In this document: positions 36,269 through 44,119 of the stretch, one piece after another | How the letters are laid out: every line of letters begins with the position of its first letter | Numbering within the stretch: position 1 is the first letter of the stretch | NCBI RefSeq assembly: GCF_009362785.1 | Contig: NZ_WHNQ01000016.1 | Location: forward strand, 106,946-170,945 | DNA: 64,000 nucleotides | DNA from: Paraburkholderia atlantica | Lineage (GTDB): Bacteria; Pseudomonadota; Gammaproteobacteria; Burkholderiales; Burkholderiaceae | Reading direction: 5' to 3' | Position numbers and translations under genes: made by a program | Notes under the pieces: generated by a model | Seen by the model: only the letters and a program-made list of their open reading frames with translations | Told to the model about the DNA's origin: nothing | Database searches by the model: none

Positions 36269-37108
36269 TCAGTTCGACATCAGAACCGGGACAGTCATCA
36301 ATTGCAGCAGGGCGCGCGTAACACCGCCCCACACGGCTTCGTGCCAGCGCGCGTGACCGTATCCACCCATCACGATCAGGTCGCTGCCATGAGCCTGCGC
36401 GCACGACAGCAACTTGCTTCCCACGCGCTCTCCGGTGGCGCCTTCGAGTTCGAGCACGTCGATGACCGCGTCGTGACGGGCGAGCGTACGTGCCATGTCC
36501 GCGCCCGGAATGCGCGCGCCAAGCGGCGCGTTCGCCGGTCCGTGCACCGTCACGAGGATGTTCTGTCGCGCGCGGGAAATGAACGGCAGAGCGTCGTGAA
36601 TGGCGCGGGTCGCCTCGCGGCTTCCATCCCAGGCAATCAGGATGCGGTTGCCGACGCTCGGGAATACGCCCGTGTACGGCACGAAGAGCACGGGTCGCCC
36701 TGCTGTCATCATCAGCTGTTCGCCAACGTGATCGTGGATGTATGTTTCGGGGGCGTTCGAGTTCGACTGGCCGGCGATGATAAGGTCAGCCAGACGCGCG
36801 TACCGCACGATGCTACGCATGTCGCTCCCGTCGCGGCATCGGAATTGGCCGGCGACCTCTGCGTGCCGGCACGCAGCGTCGAATAGATCACGCAAAGCCG
36901 CTCGCTGCTGATCGCTCTGCCGCATTACTTCCGCGTACATGCTGGCCGCGCCCGGTATCGCGGACAATATGTGAGGATCTGGAATGGGGGTGGCGTCCAG
37001 CCCCACCAATTGCGCATCAAACTGCCGGGCGACGCGCAACGCGATCTCGAGGCGCTGCCGTGCGGCCTGACTGTTGTCCAGATGGACCAGCAAGTTGCGG
37101 TAGTTCAT
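36269..37108 (-). CDS. Tandem-domain universal stress protein
   Basis: 279 residues from ATG 37108, two UspA domains: 1-150 (MNYRNLLVHLDNSQAARQRL) and 155-279 (NRILIAWDGSREATRAIHDA), with the ATP motif of the second as GGYGHARWHEAVWGG. The first domain lacks a good glycine motif, so probably only one ATP site. FNR-type promoter at 37160-37200. Confidence 0.93.
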   Translation of the reverse strand: MNYRNLLVHLDNSQAARQRLEIALRVARQFDAQLVGLDATPIPDPHILSAIPGAASMYAEVMRQSDQQRAALRDLFDAACRHAEVAGQFRCRDGSDMRSIVRYARLADLIIAGQSNSNAPETYIHDHVGEQLMMTAGRPVLFVPYTGVFPSVGNRILIAWDGSREATRAIHDALPFISRARQNILVTVHGPANAPLGARIPGADMARTLARHDAVIDVLELEGATGERVGSKLLSCAQAHGSDLIVMGGYGHARWHEAVWGGVTRALLQLMTVPVLMSN

Positions 37109-37159
37109 CGCATTGACTCCATCGGCATGCAAAAGATGTCTTAGCGCATGACTGAATCC

Positions 37160-37200
37160 AGTCCAGGTAGGCGGGAGACCGCAGCGGTGACGCAAGTCAA
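37160..37200 (-). promoter_or_regulatory. FNR-type promoter of the tandem USP at 36269
   Basis: Operator GTGACGCAAGTCAA at 37187-37200 with minus-strand TGGACT at 37160-37165, 31 bp apart. Confidence 0.65.
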
Positions 37201-37274
37201 CCGGATTGTGGGCCTGGCGGGCTTTACAGCACAAAGGGCTTTGACCGGCAGCAGGAGCGCCACCATCGGGCGGA

Positions 37275-37553
37275 TCAGCGGCGCGCTATCCACTCATTGC
37301 CGTCCTTGACGTAACGCCGCTTGACTGCCGCCCATGCCACGCGATGCGCGATTTCTTCGTGACGCGCATCGGCCGCGTATTCCTCGTATGCAGCGTTAAA
37401 TGCAGCCCGATAGATCTCCTGCGCGTGCTGCGGCAGATGATCCCGAACCGATTCGGGCAGGTCGGCATTGCTGAAATAGGGCACTACGTTCTCCGCTCGA
37501 AGAGTCGGCATATGCGTCGCGTGCAGGGCGGCAGCTTCGGACTGGGTCAACAT
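37275..37553 (-). CDS. ChaB family protein
   Basis: 92 residues from ATG 37553 behind GGGAGG. The ChaB core is clear: NADLPESVRDHLPQHAQEIYRAAFNAAYEEY, then EEIAHRVAWAAVKRRYVK. ChaB is a small protein linked to cation transport regulation, role uncertain. The first 30 residues are an extension over typical ChaB. An FNR-type site lies upstream. Confidence 0.88.
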   Translation of the reverse strand: MLTQSEAAALHATHMPTLRAENVVPYFSNADLPESVRDHLPQHAQEIYRAAFNAAYEEYAADARHEEIAHRVAWAAVKRRYVKDGNEWIARR

Positions 37554-37681
37554 CAATGCCTCCCGTGGTGGCAATCGCGAGAGCGCCGCCAGTCTGCCGG
37601 CATCCGGCAGTGCCGGACAAGCTGGGATCACGCCCAGTTGCAGATGACCGCTGGGATGAAAAAGCGTGACGCTCGAATAAG

Positions 37682-37722
37682 AGGATGAGCGCCTGCGAGG
37701 CGCAGGCGTTGACGTGTATCAA
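37682..37722 (-). promoter_or_regulatory. FNR-type promoter of the chaB-like gene
   Basis: Operator TTGACGTGTATCAA at 37709-37722; minus-strand CATCCT at 37682-37687, 31 bp apart. Confidence 0.75.
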
Positions 37723-37821
37723 TGATGGAGCATCGGGACATCCGACCAAAGCGTGAGGCCCGTTGAAACGACGCCGATTGTGGTTTTAAGCCACCGGTTT
37801 CGAATCCCGTTCCCACGGATT

Positions 37822-38403
37822 TCATTCAGATCCCGCTGGGCTGGTTTGTCCCGCATCTTGTGGAACCTGCCGTATTCTCTGAACGTTGAAGCCCATACCG
37901 GCGAGTCGGGCAATCAGATCGAGGTAAGTCTCTTCGTCCATCGTTGGACTGCGCGAGAGCACCCACACCATGTTGCTGTCGACCATGCAGCGAATCGTGT
38001 GGTGATACTCAGGATCCACGTACGCGGTCACAACCCGGACTTCGAATGGCCAGATGAGTCCGACTCGCCACGTCGTGTTCCCCGTTCCACCCACAACCTT
38101 CGCCACGAAGTGGCTTCCTGTGACCGGCTGGTCGAATGAGTGTCGTCGGCCGCGATAGTCGTCTGTGATTTGTCCATCGGCACGCAATGTCCATTCGTCG
38201 TAGCTGCCGACATAGTCGTTATCGCCGAGATATGGCGTTTCCGCAATGACGAACCACTTTCCCATGTAGCGTTGCAGATCGATCGGCGGACCCGCGACAC
38301 AGGCTGTGGGTTGGCCGGGGGTCTGCGGCGACGCTGCCGGGATGTGCGCGCAGCCGGTCAGGCAAGCGGCGATGGCCGTCAAGCACGCTATCGAATTTTG
38401 CAT
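37822..38403 (-). CDS. Lipocalin-type outer-membrane lipoprotein (Blc-like)
   Basis: 193 residues from ATG 38403. Lipobox LTGCAH puts the lipidated Cys at about 18. The lipocalin motif DLQRYMGKWFVIAE (GxW) is followed by eight-strand-like text and VLSRSPTMDEETYLDLIARL. Bacterial lipocalins bind lysophospholipids or fatty acids and are stress-induced. The longer open frame to 38649 is not used, since the signal sequence starts at 38403. Confidence 0.9.
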   Translation of the reverse strand: MQNSIACLTAIAACLTGCAHIPAASPQTPGQPTACVAGPPIDLQRYMGKWFVIAETPYLGDNDYVGSYDEWTLRADGQITDDYRGRRHSFDQPVTGSHFVAKVVGGTGNTTWRVGLIWPFEVRVVTAYVDPEYHHTIRCMVDSNMVWVLSRSPTMDEETYLDLIARLAGMGFNVQRIRQVPQDAGQTSPAGSE

Positions 38404-38498
38404 TGGCGCAGTGTATGTTGAGCCCTCGTCACCAATACACGATTTCGCGAAACCAGCGATGCGGCGACGGTTGATCGGAGCGTTTAGCGCATGTCGCC

Positions 38499-38540
38499 AT
38501 TGCACTCGCGCTGACGGCTGGCTCCGTTGACCTGCATCAA
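38499..38540 (-). promoter_or_regulatory. FNR-type promoter of the lipocalin gene
   Basis: Operator TTGACCTGCATCAA at 38527-38540; minus-strand TGCAAT about 32 bp away, near 38499-38504. Confidence 0.7.
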
Positions 38541-38658
38541 TTCGAGCGCATCTCGATTGCGCAGGGCGATTCCTGTCGGGAACGAAGCTATTAACGATCA
38601 CTCGCGCGACGATAACTGCCCGACCGAGACGTCCCCGGAAGCGAGTCACTTACCAGTC

Positions 38659-38700
38659 TTGACATGGATCAATTGACATGTCGCCGCCCGGCAGTCTGAT
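38659..38700 (+). promoter_or_regulatory. FNR-type promoter of the gene at 38919
   Basis: Operator TTGACATGGATCAA at 38659-38672 with TCTGAT at 38695-38700 (32 bp), leaving a leader of about 210 bases. The half-site TTGACATG is repeated at 38673. Nothing else seen in 38701-38918. Confidence 0.65.
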
Positions 38701-38918
38701 AGACGCGTGGCCCTTTAGCCTGACTGACGCGTAGGCGGGCAGGTACATCGTAGCCGTCGCCTGTGACAGGGGACACCCCGTTCGGCAGAAGAGCACACGC
38801 GTGGTCGCCATGACATTTGCTAGCACGGAGCTGTCAGGGCAACTACTATTGCGGTTGTGGATTCGCCGCGGTTCACGTGACCACGCACGCAATGTGAGAT
38901 TCTCGTAAGAGGTGAATT

Positions 38919-39932
38919 ATGGGATTGCTTGCCAGTCTGTTTCATCCCATGCGAGCACGAACTGCACATGCCGAAAGCGCGCGTGTGGCCGAGATGATCG
39001 ATCGCGTCATTGCGATGAACCCGCGCCTGCGCCTGTCACGACATTACAGGGAACGTCTCGGGAAAGCCGTTTCCGTCTCGCTGACCTACATCGACGATCT
39101 GATAGGTTCGCTCCCCGCGCCGCACGAAGCCAATGCGGCCGCCTGGTCGACCGATCCATTGATTCGCGTTTTCTTCGCAACGCCCGATGATCTCGTGAAG
39201 GCGTTCAGCCGCTCCGAAGAACTGCGCACATATTTCGGCCGGAACTCTTTGCTGACAGAAGCCTACGCGACGCTTGGGATGGCGATGTTCGAACGCCACG
39301 TGCTGGGCGTTGCATCCGAGGGCGGCGAGGTGCGGCATGACGTCCCCCAAACCACGCTTTGCTTCAGTGACCATCGTGTCCGCGTCTGTGGCAAATCAGA
39401 CGCCGACCTCCGCGAGGAGATTGCGCGCCGCCTGGTAGATCAATTGGCGCTGGAGGGGCTCGCCAGACTGGCCGCTGATCGTCACGCGCTTGTAGCAAAA
39501 GGCAGAGAGCTTATCGCGGCGCGCGTGGCGCTACTGGAACGCCGCGGCGTGGGCATGCGCTCGGTGGTCGGGGGCAGTCAGGACGCTGATTCGGATGAAC
39601 TGGCGCGGCTGGAGAACCAGATCGCTGAGAACACCCGCAACCTGGCTGCCCTTCGCGTCCCGACCGAACTTATTGACCTTCAACTGGACCGGGTTTGCGA
39701 GGTATTTTCCACTCCTGCCGAGCATATCTATGTCGAGAAGCGTCGCCTGCGTCTGGATTTGATGAATGTGATCCGCAACGACGATACCGAGGCCAGCCGC
39801 GAAATCGAGCTACGCCTTGCGCGCATTCCGGGCGATCCACCCCGCATGCGCGCATTCATACTCGTACGTTTCGCTCGTGACGAACTATTGCCTGCGGGGT
39901 TGCATGTCGACGCAGCAACGCGCGCGATGTGA
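38919..39932 (+). CDS. Hypothetical protein, 337 residues
   Basis: ATG behind GAGGTGAATT. All-helical, charged; contains VAEMIDRVIAMNPRLRLSRH, SVSLTYIDDLIGSLPAP and a likely coiled coil around SDELARLENQIAENTRNLAAL. No membrane segment and no motif recognised. One of the larger unknown genes under an FNR-type promoter. Confidence 0.8.
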   Translation: MGLLASLFHPMRARTAHAESARVAEMIDRVIAMNPRLRLSRHYRERLGKAVSVSLTYIDDLIGSLPAPHEANAAAWSTDPLIRVFFATPDDLVKAFSRSEELRTYFGRNSLLTEAYATLGMAMFERHVLGVASEGGEVRHDVPQTTLCFSDHRVRVCGKSDADLREEIARRLVDQLALEGLARLAADRHALVAKGRELIAARVALLERRGVGMRSVVGGSQDADSDELARLENQIAENTRNLAALRVPTELIDLQLDRVCEVFSTPAEHIYVEKRRLRLDLMNVIRNDDTEASREIELRLARIPGDPPRMRAFILVRFARDELLPAGLHVDAATRAM

Positions 39933-40282
39933 CGCTTCGGACCTTGGCGTATGCGTGTCGTGGCCCCGTTCAAACAATGGAGTCCGAGCACAATGCGGTG
40001 TGCCGTATTATCTCCGTTGAAGACTTCGACAACTTCCGGCGGGCGACCATGACCACAACAGTGGATTTACCCGCAATGGACTCGAGCGCGCCGCTCGACG
40101 TGAAGCGGGACGCCGGTGAACCGGGTTGGGGACTGCTGATCAAACTTCCTGATACTGCCGCAGCACCGGGCATCGGTCTTTGATGGCCGACCCGGATAAG
40201 GGTGTCTTCTTCAAGCGCAAGGGCCTGACGTCGTCGGTGGTGGAGCAACGCCGGCCTTCATCAGGAGAACGGGGAAAATATC
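39933..40282. other. Stretch without a recognisable gene
   Basis: Short frames (for example from ATG 40052) show no similarity I can name. It lies in front of two decayed genes and may be debris. Confidence 0.4.
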
Positions 40283-40528
40283 GTGTCTGGAAAAATCGTG
40301 GTCAGTCTGACTCGAGCCAGGGACGACATAGACCGTGCGACGGTCGCCTTCGAAGTCCCCAACGCCAGCTTCGTCGAAGCGTGGGGCAAAAACTACACCG
40401 GCTCACGGTGCATTAACAAACGCGCGCTCGACGAAGAGGATCTCATCGCCGTAGCGAAGATCGCCGGCGGCGCCGCGGCCGCCCCATTCATGGGTGACGC
40501 CTGCCCCAGTCTCAACTACCTAGGGTGA
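40283..40528 (+). pseudogene. DsrE-family gene with internal deletion
   Basis: 81 residues from a GTG. The start MSGKIVVSLTRARDDIDRATVAF and the end (RALDEEDLIAVAKIAGGAAAAPFM) match DsrE-like proteins of about 118 residues; about 35 residues between them are missing, joining at VPNASFVEAWGKNY. The frame is kept, so a shortened product may be made, but it is probably not functional. Confidence 0.6.
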
Positions 40529-40530
40529 TC

Positions 40531-41371
40531 ATGACAACTCGCAGACCGTTCATTGCCGGCGCGGCCGGCTTCGCCTCGTCATGGGCGCTCGCTCCACTCG
40601 CGCACGCCCAGTCCTCCAAGTCGTTGCGCTTCGGCGTCGGTCCGCTGCAGCCCACCGCTGAAGATACCAAAAAGAGCTTTGGCCCATTCGTTGCATGGCT
40701 CGCGAAGCAGCTTGGCGTCGATTATGAACTGTCGGCTACGACCGACTGGGCCCGGATGGCTGTCGCAATGGGCTCGAGTCAACTCGACCTCGCATGGATG
40801 GGGCCATGAGGCTACATGATCGCGAACAATTCGACCGGCTGTCAGGCGCTCGCGACGCTCAAGTAAGACGACAAACCGTTTTATCACGGCATCATCGTCG
40901 GCCGTCCCGATCTGACGGTAGTCCGCTTCCCGGATGACACGAAGGACATGTCGATCTCATTCGCGGACGTCGGCTCCACCTCGGGCTGGCTGATTCCGAC
41001 TTGGTATGCGAAGGAAGTGTGGAAGATCGATCCGAAAAGATTCTGGAAGTCCACGGAAGGCGCGACGCATGCGGCGAAGGAGGTCGCTGTGCAGTCGAGT
41101 CAGGTCGATCTGGCCACGGACTTCGACCGCAATCGCAACCCGATGATCGCAAACCGTGTGATCAAGCCGGAAGGCACGAAGATCGTCTGGACCTCGGAGC
41201 CGCTGCCGAACGATGCGCTTGTGGTGCCGCACGGCACGTCACCGGACATGCCGCCCAGTTGCAGCACATTCTGACCGCGCTCACGCCGCAACAGGCGTCG
41301 GCGGTGCTGCCGGCTCGCTACACGGGCTTCGTGCCGGCCACGCACGCGTCCTATTCAATCCAGCGTCTACT
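40531..41371 (+). pseudogene. PhnD-type phosphonate/phosphate-binding protein, broken
   Basis: Signal peptide with Tat/Sec-like start (MTTRRPFIAGAAGFASSWAL), then RFGVGPLQPTAEDTKKSFGPF and SISFADVGSTSGWLIPTWYA. In-frame stops: TGA at 40807 (MGP-stop-GY, where relatives have Trp) and TAA at 40864 (TLK-stop-DDK, where relatives have Tyr). A frame shift follows near 41250; the end (LQHILTALTPQQASAVLPAR) is in another frame. Confidence 0.85.
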
Positions 41372-41674
41372 CCACCCAACGAAGCGGAGACGCGAAATGT
41401 GACTGTGTCGGCCTATAATCGGCCGTTAACGGCGCGAGACGGCAAGACTGATGTTCGACGCGCGCGTGCAATTCGGCACGGAGTTGGACGGGCGTGGACT
41501 TGGCGTCATCATCGATTTTCCTGCGAAGCCGGGACCACAAGGTGGTATGTCTGCAGCAGAGCCACTGGGTCTGGCGACGTCACGCGACAGCCCGCGCACC
41601 CGTCTTAAGATTTCGTTAACGGCTTCTGCGTAGAGTCATCGGCTCTTTCCAGTGCAAAACCAACGGAGGTCTAC
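41372..41674. other. Stretch without a clear gene
   Basis: A frame from 41451 (MFDARVQFGTELDGRGLGVI) faintly recalls an OsmC-type start but ends after 60 residues. No operator seen. Confidence 0.35.
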
Positions 41675-42205
41675 ATGGCGACTACAGCACGTTATGACGG
41701 TGTTTCACGCTTTCTCCACTGGCTGATCGTCGCGCTCGTCGCGGCGCAATTCGTATTGGGCTGGACGATGCCGGAGGTGCATCGCGACACCAAGCCGGTC
41801 GGCCTGATTGCCTGGCACATTGTGGCCGGCACGTCTTTACTGGCAGTGATGCTGTGCCGGATTCTCTGGCGCCTCACACATCCCGCGCCCATGATCGAGA
41901 TAGCGCGGCCGCTGCGCGTCCTCTCGGCGCTCACACAGCTTGCGCTCTATGGCCTGTTGCTTATCGTACCGCTGCTAGGCTGGATCAATGCCTCGTCACG
42001 CGGCTGGCCCGTTACCCTCGCTTACGCGATCCCTTTGCCCGCGCTCGCCGCCAGCGGCTCTTCATTTGGGCACGCCATGGGCGATGTGCATGGCGTGCTG
42101 GCGTGGGTCCTGTTCGCGTTGATCTGCCTGCATGTGGCCGGCGCGTTGACGCATCTTTTCGTTTTTCGGGATCGCGTCGTGCAGCGAATGGCACCTTGGT
42201 CTTGA
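41675..42205 (+). CDS. Cytochrome b561 (CybB type)
   Basis: 176 residues, four membrane segments. Haem-ligand histidines are in RFLHWLIVALVAAQFVLGW (His15), IAWHIVAGTSLL, HAMGDVHGVLAW and LICLHVAGALTHLF. An inner-membrane electron carrier of the superoxide/quinol oxidoreductase type. ACGGAGG precedes the ATG. No FNR operator upstream. Confidence 0.92.
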   Translation: MATTARYDGVSRFLHWLIVALVAAQFVLGWTMPEVHRDTKPVGLIAWHIVAGTSLLAVMLCRILWRLTHPAPMIEIARPLRVLSALTQLALYGLLLIVPLLGWINASSRGWPVTLAYAIPLPALAASGSSFGHAMGDVHGVLAWVLFALICLHVAGALTHLFVFRDRVVQRMAPWS

Positions 42206-42544
42206 ACAGGCAGTACTGCGGCGGTTGAGGCGTAAGATCCAGAATCTTGAGAAGTATGGTCGGGAGGGAGACCTCAACTCAGGCGCGGTGCCAAAGCCGG
42301 TGCTCCGCAATCGCTAGCCGTGCTGTTACAGCGGCGCCCCAATTCTGCGAGTCGGCCTTTGACCGTTGGCGCAGGCAGTCCGGGAGATTGTGGACACGCT
42401 GCCGAATCTCCGAACGCAATGGTAGCAAGGCGTTCAGCGTAACGCGCAGCTAGAGGTTCGAACATCCGCACGATCCGATAAGCCGATTCGGTATCGGGGG
42501 TTGGGTATTGCAAACTGAAACGGGGGCTTCACCTATTCTCCGGC
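42206..42544. other. Gene-free stretch
   Basis: 339 bp between convergent cytochrome b561 and creA. Weak frames only. Confidence 0.45.
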
Positions 42545-43012
42545 TTACCTTCCCCGTACCGGTAACTGAATCACGTCAACATGGCCGGGTAAGTCTCCTG
42601 CCAGTTCACTTTCTGTGTAACTGAAATACAGGATCGATTGCCGGCTCGGATCGAGTATCCGGAACACGTGAAGGACCCTGAAGATCGGGTCCACGGATTC
42701 GTCGAATACCTGCGCCTGTTTGGGGACACGATTTGAGGCCGTTAGCTTGCCCACTTGATGACAGGAAACTTCCGCATCAGGTGCCCGCGTCGGCTGAGAT
42801 GTGCCACCCAGAGCATTTTCGTCGTGTGATTTGGAAACATAACAGGTGACGCCCCTCAGGAATGGATCGTCATACGCGGAGATTTCGATTTGCCCACCAT
42901 AGCGCTGGGAATGCGTCGCGATTCTCGCCAATTGCTCGCCGTGAGCGGGGGTCGATAGGGAAATGGCCAGCGCAGCTGCCGTACTCGAAACAAAGACGAG
43001 GCATCGTGTCAT
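42545..43012 (-). CDS. creA: CreA family protein
   Basis: 155 residues from ATG 43012 behind AAGGAG. Signal peptide 1-25 (ending AHG), then ISAYDDPFLRGVTCYVSKS, AEVSCHQVG, and FRVLHVFRILDPSRQSILYFSYTE, the CreA pattern. Periplasmic, function unknown. An FNR-type promoter lies upstream. Confidence 0.9.
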   Translation of the reverse strand: MTRCLVFVSSTAAALAISLSTPAHGEQLARIATHSQRYGGQIEISAYDDPFLRGVTCYVSKSHDENALGGTSQPTRAPDAEVSCHQVGKLTASNRVPKQAQVFDESVDPIFRVLHVFRILDPSRQSILYFSYTESELAGDLPGHVDVIQLPVRGR

Positions 43013-43081
43013 CACACATCTCCTTGATTCGCTGGACGGTATCGAGGAAGCGTTCGGGCGGTCGTATGGGTTGTTTCGGAC

Positions 43082-43122
43082 AGACTATGGCCTCATACGT
43101 GCGGAGGCTTGACGCACGTCAA
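43082..43122 (-). promoter_or_regulatory. FNR-type promoter of creA
   Basis: Operator TTGACGCACGTCAA at 43109-43122; minus-strand TAGTCT at 43082-43087, 31 bp apart. Confidence 0.85.
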
Positions 43123-43186
43123 AAGATGGCGGAAAGGGAGACATCGTGCGGGATCAGATCAGCGCGCCATCGGAACCGCGTGAAAC

Positions 43187-43214
43187 TTTTGCACGCCTGT
43201 AAAGGCGTGCAAAA
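43187..43214. repeat. Perfect 12-bp hairpin with 4-base loop
   Basis: TTTTGCACGCCT, loop GTAA, AGGCGTGCAAAA. The T and A runs are on the wrong sides for a rho-independent terminator on either strand. It lies 28 bp past the stop of the gene at 43243. Confidence 0.7.
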
Positions 43215-43242
43215 ACGCGCCTGGCTGGTCGAACAGCCGTGT

Positions 43243-43884
43243 TCAATCCTTCGGGGGTTGGCCGCGCTCAGCGACGGGGGGAAGGCTGACTGAGCGCCGC
43301 CACCTCAGCTTGCGTTGCTCCATCAGCATCTTCCAGTCAAGTTTCATCAGGATGTACACAAAACCTAGCAGGGCCAGCTGGGAGATGACAAAGTAGCCGC
43401 TGAGATATCCGCCTTCGAAGTCGGACTCCGGATCGATAAATGCGGAAGCGAACCGCCCAAGGTGAGCCCAGACGGAATAACTGATCGTACGACCCGCGAA
43501 GAATGCGGCACCGATGACGCGCAGGGGCAATCCCGACAGTCCATATGCGATGAACAGGAAGTTTGAAGGCAACGGTCCCAGCGCATATAAAAAGAACGCG
43601 CCCACGGTGAGCTTCCTGCGCTTCTTGAGCCATTCTTCAACAACAGCAATGTTTTCCCGGTCGGACTCGCGCATCAGCCGCCCGCGCATCAAGGACCGTG
43701 AAAACCTGGCCAGCACCAGCCGGCCAATGGTTGCGGCGCTGGCGGCTACGACGGCAAATACGAACGGATTGCCCTCGGAGATATTGAAGCCGACCCAGGA
43801 CATGGCCATCCACGTAGGCGGCGCAAACGCAGGCGCGAGATTGAGCAGCAGCACGACAACGAACAGCGTTGCCAACGTCGACAT
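43243..43884 (-). CDS. Membrane protein, VTT/small multidrug-export-like
   Basis: 213 residues from ATG 43884 behind AGGAGGCCC. About five membrane segments; LGPLPSNFLFIAYGLSGLPLRVIGAAFFAG recalls the re-entrant segment of VTT/DedA-type proteins, but the match is loose. The frame is open to 44019, but this overlaps the operator at 44002 and has no similarity. Confidence 0.7.
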   Translation of the reverse strand: MSTLATLFVVVLLLNLAPAFAPPTWMAMSWVGFNISEGNPFVFAVVAASAATIGRLVLARFSRSLMRGRLMRESDRENIAVVEEWLKKRRKLTVGAFFLYALGPLPSNFLFIAYGLSGLPLRVIGAAFFAGRTISYSVWAHLGRFASAFIDPESDFEGGYLSGYFVISQLALLGFVYILMKLDWKMLMEQRKLRWRRSVSLPPVAERGQPPKD

Positions 43885-44001
43885 GTCAGGGCCTCCTGAC
43901 CGATTGACCACCTTTTCGAACTTGCCATGCGACGGGAAGCGCGAATCGACACGGTTCGACCGGCGAACGGCAAGTATCGGATTGGCGGGGAAACGTCCGG
44001 T

Positions 44002-44043
44002 TTGACGCAAGTCAAGCAAATGTAAAAGATGGATCCCTACACT
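44002..44043 (+). promoter_or_regulatory. FNR-type promoter of the P-type ATPase
   Basis: Operator TTGACGCAAGTCAA at 44002-44015 and TACACT at 44038-44043, 32 bp apart. Confidence 0.82.
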
Positions 44044-44119
44044 GATTATGATTCGGATCTCGCGTGATGCGCGCTCGTAGCGCTTCCTGGTCGACTGGAC
44101 TCCTCTTCACCTGCCCGCC

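Noticed and set aside
38650..38892. 80-codon minus-strand frame
   Set aside because: It overlaps the FNR operator at 38659 and shows no motif or ribosome site.
40807..40866. Recoding of TGA/TAA in phnD (selenocysteine or readthrough)
   Set aside because: Two different stops plus a later frame shift in one gene fit decay, and relatives appear to have Trp and Tyr there.
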